A stretch of 8,057 nucleotides of DNA from Hadersleviella sp041745395 (GCA_041745395.1 JBGTIZ010000330.1:1-8057); one strand, 5' to 3'; shown: positions 1 through 6,242, counted from the stretch's first letter. Translations and numbers: made by a program. The notes: generated by a model from the letters alone, not told the origin.

Positions 1-42
1 CACGCCGAAGCATTTTATCGCTTCTGGAAAGCGACACAATGA
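1..42 (+). CDS. Possible C-terminal end of a rightward gene (partial)
   Basis: Frame 1 is open from the window edge to a TGA at 40-42 and would encode the tail HAEAFYRFWKATQ. The residue mix is protein-like, and the end would be convergent with the leftward propeller gene, with the hairpin at 77-136 between them. Thirteen codons are too few to name a product or to prove coding, so this is an inference from position and composition only. Confidence 0.3.
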   Translation, partial: HAEAFYRFWKATQ

Positions 43-71
43 CATCTGTTTTAGCAAGCCGTGACCAATAC

Positions 72-137
72 AAAAAAAATCAAGTTTAGCTAGCTGATTG
101 GCTGAAATGCTGACTAGCTGAACACTTACTTGATTTA
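72..137 (-). terminator. Intrinsic terminator of the propeller gene, overlapping its stop codon
   Basis: AAATCAAGT (77-85) and ACTTGATTT (128-136) form a perfect 9-bp inverted repeat. Inside it, AGCTAG (88-93) can pair with CTAGCT (114-119). Read leftward, the second arm runs into a stretch of eight T (complement of 72-79), the classical rho-independent layout. The TAA stop of the propeller gene (135-137) lies within the first transcribed arm. On the other strand the trailing sequence is only moderately T-rich, so rightward termination is possible but weaker. Confidence 0.7.
91..122. repeat. Four-unit 8-nt tandem repeat (GCTGA every 8 nt)
   Basis: GCTGA occurs at 93-97, 101-105, 109-113 and 117-121, exactly 8 nt apart; the four units read TAGCTGAT, TGGCTGAA, ATGCTGAC and TAGCTGAA. 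The array forms the apical part of the terminator hairpin at 72-137. It belongs to the same style of degenerate intergenic micro-array seen elsewhere in the window, but with an 8-nt rather than 7-nt period. Confidence 0.65.
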
Positions 138-2063
138 TTGATGGCTTCCCACAAGTGGCATAAAAGCGTGATGATTTTCGGTAAAGCGAATCAGGCGCAC
201 TATGTGCGGATCATGGTCACTGTTCATACCGCCCCCAGACATAGAGAACCACAACATGGAGCCACTCGTATTGGCCAGCAATTTAAGTCCACCACCCTGA
301 ATAACAGGTATGCTTACCGTTAGCCATTGGTTACTGTCAGGGGGGAGATAACGTACTCTATCGTACATCGTTACCCAGACTTCACCATTTGGCAACACAG
401 CCAAATCAGTAATGCCCTCACCTGGATAAAAATAAGTCCACGTCACCCCATCGTATCGAGCCACCCTGTTGAAAGAGGCCATCCAAAAATCCCCATTACG
501 TTGGTCGGCCGCAAACATGGTAATCACCTCAGACAGCATATTGTCAGGGTCTCGTGGATGCAACGTCCACTCCCCATTCTCAAAGCGAGACATCTGCAAG
601 TCCCATGATTGATGATAGGCTGTCACAATTCCTGCTCCATAAGCTACAGCTTGGATCACATTGCTATGCAGACCAGTGTGGGTCGTATACCACACGGATT
701 GAAGACCATCGAACCTTTGCAGGCCACTATTTCCGTGATACAACCAAATGTCATCGCCCTCACCCAAAGTAAACTTTCTGTGCGAGAGATTGTTTAGTAA
801 CGGTTGCCAATGCTGTCCATCAAATTTGCTCATGCCTAGGTTACTGCCCGCCGCTAAGATATACAAATCGCCATCTTCGTCATAGGCCATGGCGTGAACA
901 TCACTACCGTGCATACCATGCACAGGCGTATGTCCTAGCCAATATTGCCCATCATAGATAGCTATGCCACCACCGAAGCTATTAGCGAGAGCAAACGAAG
1001 ATCCATGCGCCGCGCTGGCGGTTGAGAAATAGCTAGGTTTGGCCACGAGAAAATTTTGCCACTTGGCGCCGGTATCAGCTAAGGTGAAGATTCCCAAATA
1101 ATTCCCCGCTCCAGCCCATACACGACCATCAGGCGAGACGCCTACTTGTATATCATTGCTAGGCAAGGTTATTAACCCAGTTGTGGTGTGTGTGTGTCGA
1201 AACCAACCTGCGGATCTGCGTTCATAAAAACCCGAAGCGGTATAAGATGTGCCCGTTGTTGCCCACAAAACCCCTCGGTTATCTATGGCGAAAGATCGGG
1301 CAATGCGTAAGGTGGGGTCTAGTGACCATATACCATTTACGATTTGGCCGACACCATCAAACGTCCCAAAGTAGGCATCTCCATTGGGGGCCATTATCAT
1401 TAAATGTGCTTGTAATAATGAGTGATCAGGAAGGCGCACAGCAACCCATTCACCCCCTTGTTCTACACGAGTTGGATAAAGGCTAGAAAGTAACCAGAGA
1501 CGGTTAAACGGGTCTACGTAAATATCAGTTAGGGGCGAACTGTTTTCTAGGAAAAGCTCCCACGTTATACCATCAAAGGCCAGAATGCGTGCGTGGCTTA
1601 AAAAGAGAAGAGTGCCATCTTGTTTTTGCACGATGGCCTGCACGGGGCCAAGCAATGGCTCGTCCACGGCCGTGTAATTTTGCCATTGGGAACCGCGCAA
1701 CCGGCTAACGCCTAGCTCTGTAGCGAACCAGACATCCCCACCCTGGTCAACAAAGACAGTATTTACTTTGTCACTGAGCAAACCACTGTTGCTGGTTCTG
1801 AACGTTACCATTTGCCCTGTGAGGCGGTCGAAGCGCGTCACCCCATGCGGAGCAACATCAGGAGGCATATCAACCATACCAGCCGCCCATACGTAGCGTC
1901 CGCCTTGAAAGGCAAGGCGATAGGCGCTGGCTGGCTGGGTAATCGTTTCAAATATCCATTTTTGGGGTGGCTCTGTGGCTTGGACGGGTGTAGGACGAGG
2001 CATTGTCATGCCCAATAGACCCACTAGGGCTAACATGCTTATTAAGAATTTGGCTTTAACCAT
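135..2063 (-). CDS. Exported beta-propeller protein with two-component-regulator-type repeats
   Basis: This 642-residue protein begins with a signal peptide: basic MVKAK, a hydrophobic core at about residues 6-21, then a likely cleavage site after VQA near residue 30. The mature part consists of repeats of about 40-60 residues built around 'D-x-x-G-x-hydrophobic-W' strands, for example DVWFATE (110), LWATT (266), VWAGAG (315), LYILAAGS (400), IWLYHG (439), FWMAS (526) and VWVTM (562). This is typical of the Reg_prop/ligand-binding sensor propellers found outside some histidine kinases. No transmembrane segment, kinase or other output domain follows, so it is a stand-alone extracytoplasmic propeller; its ligand is unknown. 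It ends in HAFMPLVGSHQ, a possible surface-sorting tail. An upstream in-frame TTG (2070-2072) is rejected as start because the Shine-Dalgarno sequence abuts it, whereas it is spaced 9 nt from the ATG at 2061-2063. The GT-rich run near 1184-1198 encodes HTHTTT. Confidence 0.85.
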   Translation of the reverse strand: MVKAKFLISMLALVGLLGMTMPRPTPVQATEPPQKWIFETITQPASAYRLAFQGGRYVWAAGMVDMPPDVAPHGVTRFDRLTGQMVTFRTSNSGLLSDKVNTVFVDQGGDVWFATELGVSRLRGSQWQNYTAVDEPLLGPVQAIVQKQDGTLLFLSHARILAFDGITWELFLENSSPLTDIYVDPFNRLWLLSSLYPTRVEQGGEWVAVRLPDHSLLQAHLMIMAPNGDAYFGTFDGVGQIVNGIWSLDPTLRIARSFAIDNRGVLWATTGTSYTASGFYERRSAGWFRHTHTTTGLITLPSNDIQVGVSPDGRVWAGAGNYLGIFTLADTGAKWQNFLVAKPSYFSTASAAHGSSFALANSFGGGIAIYDGQYWLGHTPVHGMHGSDVHAMAYDEDGDLYILAAGSNLGMSKFDGQHWQPLLNNLSHRKFTLGEGDDIWLYHGNSGLQRFDGLQSVWYTTHTGLHSNVIQAVAYGAGIVTAYHQSWDLQMSRFENGEWTLHPRDPDNMLSEVITMFAADQRNGDFWMASFNRVARYDGVTWTYFYPGEGITDLAVLPNGEVWVTMYDRVRYLPPDSNQWLTVSIPVIQGGGLKLLANTSGSMLWFSMSGGGMNSDHDPHIVRLIRFTENHHAFMPLVGSHQ

Positions 2064-2072
2064 GCTAAACAA

Positions 2073-2079
2073 TCCTTTC
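2073..2079 (-). promoter_or_regulatory. Ribosome-binding site fixing the propeller start at 2063
   Basis: Read leftward this is GAAAGGA, nine bases before the ATG at 2063-2061. It touches an alternative in-frame TTG directly, leaving no spacing, so the ATG is the better start. Confidence 0.7.
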
Positions 2080-2365
2080 TTTTGTGATGTGTGCTGACTA
2101 TTCAGGTGGGATGCAATTCTTGTTTGGTATTAGCCTTTTTTAATAGGCATCATACTTTTTGCGTGTTGCTCACCCGTTTGTCTGATTTGTTACTGCCTCC
2201 TTAAATAACACCCCACGGCCGTGAGCGTTACTCAAATGAATAGCTTGCTCATCTTATCTTAGCCAAAAACGAGGCCGCTTGAGCTTGCACGGCCGTCGTC
2301 TGCACCAGCGCGGGATGCGCCTCTTGTTTGTGGGGTTATGGGGAAAGTCTCTCCAGCAGTCGCTA

Positions 2366-2386
2366 CTTATAGCTTAAAGCTTATAA
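2366..2386. repeat. Three-unit heptamer array, CTTATAG-like
   Basis: The three consecutive 7-mers are CTTATAG, CTTAAAG and CTTATAA. They share the GCTTAT core of the array at 7407-7434 and include the self-complementary stretch around TTAAAGCTT. It is single-armed here and lies upstream of the FKBP lipoprotein gene. Confidence 0.5.
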
Positions 2387-2413
2387 CAATACATGAGTAT
2401 TCACTTGATGCGT

Positions 2414-2441
2414 TTGAGTTTCATTGCTTTCACTTTATACT
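2414..2441 (+). promoter_or_regulatory. Candidate sigma-70-type promoter for the FKBP lipoprotein gene
   Basis: TTGAGT (2414-2419) matches the -35 consensus at four of six positions, and TATACT (2436-2441) matches the -10 consensus at five of six. The spacer is 16 bp. Transcription would begin near 2448, giving a leader of about 118 nt that contains the hairpin at 2466-2507. This is a motif match only. Confidence 0.35.
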
Positions 2442-2465
2442 CGACTCGTCGTTTTTTGTTTTTAT

Positions 2466-2507
2466 GTGGGCGAGCCAGCGACACATCCCTGCGGCTTGTC
2501 TACCCAC
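2466..2507 (+). promoter_or_regulatory. Hairpin in the 5' leader of the FKBP lipoprotein gene
   Basis: GTGGG (2466-2470) pairs with CCCAC (2503-2507). CGAGCC (2471-2476) pairs with GGCTTG (2493-2498), including one G-U pair. Four bases are bulged on the 3' side and the loop is about 16 nt. No T-tract follows, so it is not a terminator. It matches no riboswitch class I recognise and may only be an mRNA-stabilising structure. Confidence 0.35.
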
Positions 2508-2552
2508 AAACAATACACCACCATATAACCTAACAAAGTAACATCTTGTATC

Positions 2553-2560
2553 AAAGGAGA
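2553..2560 (+). promoter_or_regulatory. Strong ribosome-binding site supporting a TTG start
   Basis: AAAGGAGA is a near-consensus Shine-Dalgarno sequence, with its AGGAG core six bases before the TTG at 2566-2568. It fixes the unusual start codon: the TTG leads straight into the basic, then hydrophobic, lipoprotein signal. Confidence 0.8.
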
Positions 2561-2565
2561 AAATT

Positions 2566-3450
2566 TTGAAACGCACAAACATTGTACTCGTTATTGTTGC
2601 CCTCTTTTTGCTCGCTTTGGCCGCCTGCACGCCTGTGCCCACGCCTGACCCGCTCCCCACCACCGAGGCGGAAATGGAATCGGTGGCCGAACCCACGGCC
2701 GTGGTCCAAGTCGAATCAGCAGACATTGAACCCGCTCCCGAAGAATTTATTTTGCCAGAACAGCCCAGCCAAGCGGAAATTGACGCCCAACTGGCCGCGC
2801 TAGAGCTAGACGTTCTGACGCCCGGTGATGGCGTACAGCCCGAAATAGGTGACGTGGTCGTGACGCACGTCATTATTACCACCGAAGATGGCGAGGTCGT
2901 GTTCAACTCCTATGAGTTTGGCGACCCCATTCGCTTTCCGTATGGCGTAGAGCTTATGTTCCCCGTTGGCCTTGATGCCGCTGTCGGCCGCATGAGCGTT
3001 GGGGAAACCGCCCGCTTTACGCTTCCCGCCGCCATTGGCTTTGGCCCCGACGGGAGCGGCCTCGTTGCTCCTGGCTCCACCGTCATTATGGAAGTGGAAC
3101 TGGTCAGCATTCCCCAAATTGAGCTTATCATCGAAGAAGAAGGGGATGGCCCCGTGGCTGAACTAGGCGACATTCTCTCTGTACATTACACGGGAACGCT
3201 CGAGGACGGTACAGAATTTGATAGCTCGCTCGGCCGTGGGGAACCGATTCAGCTTGTTTTGGGCGCGGGTCAGGTTATTCCTGGCTGGGAATTGGGGCTA
3301 GAGGGTTTAACCGAAGGCACAACCGCCCGCTTTATCATTCCGCCCGATTTGGCCTACGGCAGTGCCGACCAACCCGGTATCCCCGGCAACTCGACCCTCA
3401 TTTTTGACATTGAGCTAGTCGAAGTGCAAAAAACGCCAATCCAACAGTAA
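2566..3450 (+). CDS. FKBP-type peptidyl-prolyl cis-trans isomerase lipoprotein with one degenerate and one intact domain
   Basis: This 294-residue protein starts at TTG. Residues 1-21 are a lipoprotein signal: MKRTN, a hydrophobic core and a lipobox LAAC with Cys21 as the lipidation site, so it should be anchored outside the cytoplasmic membrane. An acidic, proline-rich linker follows (22-80). Residues 81-183 are a degenerate FKBP fold: the active-site Tyr, Phe-Asp and Trp are replaced (HVIITTEDG instead of HYTGTLEDG, no GW, GFG instead of AYG). Residues 184-288 are a canonical FKBP domain with Tyr208, Phe218-Asp219, Val237-Ile238, Trp241, Tyr264 and Phe280, the residues known to line the FKBP active site. 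The family catalyses cis-trans isomerisation of X-Pro bonds and assists folding of exported proteins. The neighbour at 3639 encodes a second FKBP protein without a signal peptide. I infer that the first domain is structural or binds substrate and that activity resides in the second. Confidence 0.88.
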   Translation: MKRTNIVLVIVALFLLALAACTPVPTPDPLPTTEAEMESVAEPTAVVQVESADIEPAPEEFILPEQPSQAEIDAQLAALELDVLTPGDGVQPEIGDVVVTHVIITTEDGEVVFNSYEFGDPIRFPYGVELMFPVGLDAAVGRMSVGETARFTLPAAIGFGPDGSGLVAPGSTVIMEVELVSIPQIELIIEEEGDGPVAELGDILSVHYTGTLEDGTEFDSSLGRGEPIQLVLGAGQVIPGWELGLEGLTEGTTARFIIPPDLAYGSADQPGIPGNSTLIFDIELVEVQKTPIQQ

Positions 3451-3496
3451 AACATCGGCTCGTAGTAACGGCTTTTGGGATTTTCAGAAATCAGTT

Positions 3497-3612
3497 CGGT
3501 AATGGAGTGAAAAGTCAAAAGTAAAAAGTGGTTGGCGTGCTAACCGTGGTCTCTCAGAGAGACGCAACTTCTCACTTTTCGCTTTTCACTTTTTACTCCT
3601 CATTGCCGTTAC
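3497..3612. repeat. Compound imperfect palindrome with two opposed heptamer arrays
   Basis: The left array (3506-3531) reads AGTGAAA, AGTCAAA, AGTAAAA, AGTGG. The right array (3567-3600) reads ACTTCTC, ACTTTTC, GCTTTTC, ACTTTTT, ACTCCT. They are inverted copies, matching at about 24 of 28 positions. The similarity continues outside the arrays: CGGTAATG (3497-3504) faces CATTGCCG (3601-3608), whose complement is CGGCAATG. A perfect 15-nt palindrome, GTCTCTCAGAGAGAC (3549-3563), sits near the centre. The element fills most of the gap between the two FKBP genes and ends just before the Shine-Dalgarno sequence of the second. It could terminate or stabilise the upstream mRNA. Confidence 0.7.
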
Positions 3613-3625
3613 GACAAGCGCGTAA

Positions 3626-3630
3626 GAGGA
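3626..3630 (+). promoter_or_regulatory. Ribosome-binding site fixing the start of the tandem FKBP gene at 3639
   Basis: GAGGA lies eight bases before the ATG at 3639-3641. The frame stays open upstream to about 3528, but that stretch is the repeat element and would add a low-complexity SHFSLFTFYSS segment, so the internal ATG is preferred. Confidence 0.75.
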
Positions 3631-3638
3631 CACTAAAG

Positions 3639-4286
3639 ATGGCAGATTTAGGAATCATTACCCACCAAGAAGGGACAGGTATCCAACCCCAAGCGGGAGA
3701 CATGGTGCAGGTGCATTACATTGGCACATTAGCCGATGGCACTGAATTTGATAACTCGCACAAACGGGGTGAGCCGATTACCTTTACGCTCGGCCGTGGG
3801 CAAGTTATTCAGGGCTGGGACCAAGGCATTGCCCAGATGCGCGTGGGCGGCAAAGCGAAGCTCGTCATTCCCCCCGAACTGGGCTACGGCGCACGCGGCG
3901 CGGGCGGGGTCATTCCCCCCAACGCCACGCTCCACTTTGCGGTGGAGCTGGTGGGCGTGCCCAAAATTGAGTATATCGAAAAGAAAGCGGGCACGGGTGT
4001 CCAGCCCCAAGCGGGGCAAACGGTAAGCGTACATTACATCGGCACGCTGGCCGACGGCACGGAGTTTGACAACTCGTACAAACGAGGCGAACCGATTCAG
4101 TTTAAGCTGGGTGCGGGGCAGGTCATTCCAGGCTGGGATTTGGGGATTGCCCAGATGAAAGAGGGGGGTAAAGCAGTGCTAGTCATTCCGCCTGAACTGG
4201 CTTACGGTGACAGCGGCGCGGGCGGGGTTATCCCCCCCAAGGCGACGCTTCGCTTTCGGGTGGAGTTGGTGGCCGTGACGGCGTAG
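3639..4286 (+). CDS. Cytoplasmic tandem-domain FKBP-type peptidyl-prolyl cis-trans isomerase
   Basis: This 215-residue protein consists of two near-identical FKBP domains (about 1-107 and 108-215) with a repeat period of 106 residues, so it is an in-frame duplication of one domain. Both copies keep the active-site set: Tyr27/Tyr133, Phe37-Asp38/Phe143-Asp144, Val56-Ile57/Val162-Ile163, Trp60/Trp166, Tyr83/Tyr189 and Phe100/Phe206. Each also has the GAGGVIPP loop. Both domains should therefore be active isomerases of X-Pro bonds. There is no signal peptide or membrane segment, so it should act in the cytoplasm, complementing the lipoprotein FKBP encoded upstream. There is no independent promoter that I can identify; the 188-bp gap before it is largely repeat. 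The 3' end faces ribF across a shared hairpin at 4292-4372. Confidence 0.9.
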   Translation: MADLGIITHQEGTGIQPQAGDMVQVHYIGTLADGTEFDNSHKRGEPITFTLGRGQVIQGWDQGIAQMRVGGKAKLVIPPELGYGARGAGGVIPPNATLHFAVELVGVPKIEYIEKKAGTGVQPQAGQTVSVHYIGTLADGTEFDNSYKRGEPIQFKLGAGQVIPGWDLGIAQMKEGGKAVLVIPPELAYGDSGAGGVIPPKATLRFRVELVAVTA

Positions 4287-4291
4287 CTCTC

Positions 4292-4372
4292 AAGTAGAAA
4301 GCAAGAAGTTAGAAGTGAAAAGTGAGAAGTGGCGTATACCACTTCTCACTTTTTGCTTTTCACTTTTCACTG
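4292..4372. terminator. Inverted heptamer arrays forming a probable bidirectional terminator between the tandem FKBP gene and ribF
   Basis: The left array (4292-4332) has six units in 7-nt register: AAGTAGA, AAGCAAG, AAGTTAG, AAGTGAA, AAGTGAG, AAGTGG. The right array (4339-4372) reads CCACTT, CTCACTT, TTTGCTT, TTCACTT, TTCACTG. The inner 15 bases, AAAAGTGAGAAGTGG and its complement, pair perfectly around the 6-nt loop CGTATA. T-rich sequence follows on both strands, and the element lies between convergent genes, so termination in both directions is plausible. The ribF stop codon (4360-4362) lies inside the right arm. Confidence 0.7.
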
Positions 4373-5289
4373 AAAAAATGACGCACGGCCGTGACATCGG
4401 CCGTGATTTGCGCTTTGAGCGCGTCTAGGCCGCTGAATTTTTGCTCGGGACGCACACGGCCGTGGAACGACAGCGACACCCGCTCCCCATAAATACCCGC
4501 ATCAAAATCCAGCAGATGCGCCTCCACCCGTAAATTTTGCCCATCTACCGTGGGGCGCACGCCGATATTGGTCGCCGCCAGATAGGTTTGTCCGCGCACC
4601 GTGGCGCGGGTGGCGTAAACGCCATGGGCGGGAATGAGTTGCTCATCCCACACGGCTAAATTAGCGGTGGGAAAGTTAATGGTGCGCCCTCGCTGGTCGC
4701 CATGCTCGACGATGCCCGTCACCTGATAGGGTCGCCCCAGCAGAGCGGTCACTTGCGCCACATCCCCCTGGGCCAAGGCGTGGCGCACGCGGGTACTGCT
4801 GACCCGTTCCCCGTCGAGCAGGTGCAAGTTGCGTACCTCATGCACCGTGAAACCACGCGTTTGCCCGAGTTCAGCCAGATACACGGCCGTGCCCTCGCGC
4901 TGATACCCAATGCCAAAATCGCCGCTCCACAACTGCTTTAGCTCCATATGGCTATGCAAATTGTCGATAAAGGTGGCGGCGCGGGTGTTGCGGGTCTGCT
5001 TGTTAAAGGTATAGGGGATAATAATGTCTAAGCCCACGGCCGTGAGCAAAGCCAATCGTTCCTCGAGTGTAGACAAATAAAAACGGCCCGAAAGGCCGCG
5101 AATAACCGCTTGAGGGTGCGGGAAAAAAGTGAGCGCGGCCGCCTGTGCGCCAGCGGCTTGCGCTTCGCCCATCATGCGTTTGAGCAAAGCTTGGTGTCCC
5201 AAATGAACCCCATCAAAGACGCCAATGGCTAAATAAGTGGGGCGACGGGGGCTGATGTCTGCAAGTTGGTTAGCGATGATTGTGGACAT
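4360..5289 (-). CDS. ribF: Bifunctional riboflavin kinase / FMN adenylyltransferase (FAD synthetase)
   Basis: The 309-residue length is normal for RibF. The N-terminal half is a nucleotidyltransferase domain with GVFDGVHLGH (23-32), FFPHPQ (55-60), GDFGIGYQREG (123-133) and the SSTRVR signature (164-169). It transfers AMP from ATP to FMN. The C-terminal half is a riboflavin kinase domain with GRTINFPTANL (201-211), HGVYA (222-226), NIGVRPTVDG (241-250) and VEAHLLDFD with Glu256 (255-263). It phosphorylates riboflavin to FMN. In the PTAN motif, Asn205 stands where Gly is commonest, in my recollection. It is the last gene of the leftward cluster and follows truB by 67 bp. No Shine-Dalgarno sequence is visible before the ATG; the leader carries a heptamer array instead. 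The final residues SEK and the stop codon are written by the repeat arm at 4359-4371. Four exact CACGGCCGTG palindromes lie inside the gene. Confidence 0.95.
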   Translation of the reverse strand: MSTIIANQLADISPRRPTYLAIGVFDGVHLGHQALLKRMMGEAQAAGAQAAALTFFPHPQAVIRGLSGRFYLSTLEERLALLTAVGLDIIIPYTFNKQTRNTRAATFIDNLHSHMELKQLWSGDFGIGYQREGTAVYLAELGQTRGFTVHEVRNLHLLDGERVSSTRVRHALAQGDVAQVTALLGRPYQVTGIVEHGDQRGRTINFPTANLAVWDEQLIPAHGVYATRATVRGQTYLAATNIGVRPTVDGQNLRVEAHLLDFDAGIYGERVSLSFHGRVRPEQKFSGLDALKAQITADVTAVRHFFSEK

Positions 5290-5300
5290 AGATAGGGATG

Positions 5301-5356
5301 AGTAGGAAGTGGAAAGTGAGAAGTCTACTTTTTACTTCTAACTTCTCACTTTTTTT
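5301..5356. repeat. Inverted heptamer arrays in the truB-ribF gap
   Basis: The left array (5301-5324) reads AGTAGGA, AGTGGAA, AGTGAGA, AGT. The right array (5327-5354) reads ACTTTTT, ACTTCTA, ACTTCTC, ACTTTTT, followed by more T. AAAGTGAGAAGT (5313-5324) pairs perfectly with ACTTCTCACTTT (5341-5352) around a 16-nt loop. The T-run follows the hairpin on the rightward strand, opposite to the genes. On the leftward mRNA it is therefore an intra-operon hairpin rather than a terminator. It begins right at the truB stop codon (5357-5359) and fills the region where a ribF Shine-Dalgarno sequence would be expected. Confidence 0.7.
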
Positions 5357-6238
5357 TCATGAGGGTGTAAACATTTTACGGGGTCGCCACTGTTCCGCGT
5401 CGGCCGTAAGGATACCGGCGAAGCGGCCGTTGGTTTCGTACAGGCGCACAACGTCAGCGGAGGGATGCTCGGCTTGGCGCGGCACAAGTCGCCCGTTATA
5501 TAAATCTTGTATCTGCTTGTCGTCGAGGATGAGGGGGGAGAGGTGCGCCACGGCCGTGTCGGGCGGCAATAAATAGTCGGCGATCTTTTCTGCATTGAGC
5601 GCATCCAAGGACACGGCCCTGTCGCTGGTGAATGACCCCACGGCCGTGCGGCGCAACTGCACCAAATGCCCCCCACACCCCAGCACCTGCCCGATATCAT
5701 GCCCCAACGAGCGAATATAAGTGCCCGCCGAACAAGTAATTTTGAGACGCAGGTCGGGCGGCTCCCACGCTTGCAGGGTCAGCTCATAAATGGTCACGGG
5801 GCGGGCAGGAATCTCGATGGTTTCGCCGCGCCGCGCCATTTTGTAAAGCGGTTGCCCATCTTTTTTGATGGCGGAATACATGGGCGGAACTTGTTCGATT
5901 GGCCCGCGAAACTGGTCTAGGATTGGCTCCAACTGGCTGGGGGACAGGTCGGGCGGGAGGGGTGACACGGCCGTGATTTCTCCCTCTGCGTCATACGTGT
6001 TGGTCACTTGGCCCAGCCGCACCGTCGTCTCATACGTCTTGGGCTGACCGACCAAATACTCGATAAGGCGGGTCGGGCGGCCAATGCAGACGACCAGCAC
6101 GCCTGTGGCTAGCGGGTCGAGTGTGCCCGCATGACCCACACGCCGTACACGGCCGTGGTGACGCACCCGCGCCACCACATCATGAGAAGTCAGCCCAAGG
6201 GGCTTATCAATGTTGAGAACACCTTCTAACATGGGCAT
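5357..6238 (-). CDS. truB: tRNA pseudouridine(55) synthase TruB
   Basis: This 293-residue protein converts U55 of the tRNA T-loop to pseudouridine. The catalytic motif GHAGTLDPLATGVL (35-48) contains the nucleophile Asp41. Further family signatures are KTYE (67-70), PPMYSA (118-123), Tyr132-x-x-Ala-Arg-x-Gly in the substrate-binding strand, and GTYIRSL (172-178). A C-terminal PUA-like segment spans about 236-290. The start is certain: an in-frame TAA (complement of 6239-6241) sits directly before the ATG, and the only close alternative is the second ATG two codons in. No Shine-Dalgarno sequence is visible; the upstream bases are a heptamer array. It follows nrnA by 79 bp in the same direction. 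Four exact CACGGCCGTG copies fall in the gene, giving TAV three times and HGRV once, with a near copy encoding DRAV at 5612-5621. Confidence 0.95.
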   Translation of the reverse strand: MPMLEGVLNIDKPLGLTSHDVVARVRHHGRVRRVGHAGTLDPLATGVLVVCIGRPTRLIEYLVGQPKTYETTVRLGQVTNTYDAEGEITAVSPLPPDLSPSQLEPILDQFRGPIEQVPPMYSAIKKDGQPLYKMARRGETIEIPARPVTIYELTLQAWEPPDLRLKITCSAGTYIRSLGHDIGQVLGCGGHLVQLRRTAVGSFTSDRAVSLDALNAEKIADYLLPPDTAVAHLSPLILDDKQIQDLYNGRLVPRQAEHPSADVVRLYETNGRFAGILTADAEQWRPRKMFTPS

Positions 6239-6242
6239 TTAG

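Larger units (their letters stand above)
2064..2565. other. Divergent intergenic region of about 500 bp
   Basis: This is the space between the leftward propeller gene and the rightward FKBP lipoprotein gene, so promoters for both should lie here. It holds one exact CACGGCCGTG (2214-2223), one near copy ending in C (2288-2297), a three-unit heptamer array (2366-2386), a candidate rightward promoter (2414-2441) and a leader hairpin (2466-2507). I found no convincing leftward promoter. A short rightward open frame at 2338-2541 has no Shine-Dalgarno sequence and overlaps the candidate promoter and hairpin, so I do not call it a gene. Confidence 0.6.

Noticed and set aside
1184..1198. GT-rich microsatellite as a phase-variable switch
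   Set aside because: It is short, inside the propeller frame and read through as HTHTTT with no sign of a frameshift.
2338..2541. A 67-codon rightward open frame in the divergent gap
   Set aside because: It has no ribosome-binding site or recognisable domain, and it overlaps the heptamer array, promoter candidate and leader hairpin.
2806..3117. Leftward open frames opposite the FKBP lipoprotein gene
   Set aside because: They are antisense to a gene with a clear lipobox and FKBP motifs, have low-complexity Ser/Thr or Asn/Gly-rich content, and lack initiation signals.
3528..3638. Longer start for the tandem FKBP gene adding 37 residues
   Set aside because: The extra residues are translated from the repeat element, there is no Shine-Dalgarno sequence at 3528, and the internal ATG at 3639 has GAGGA at good spacing.
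5290..5356. FMN riboswitch before ribF
   Set aside because: The 67-bp gap is filled by AAGT-type repeats and contains none of the conserved RFN-element sequence.
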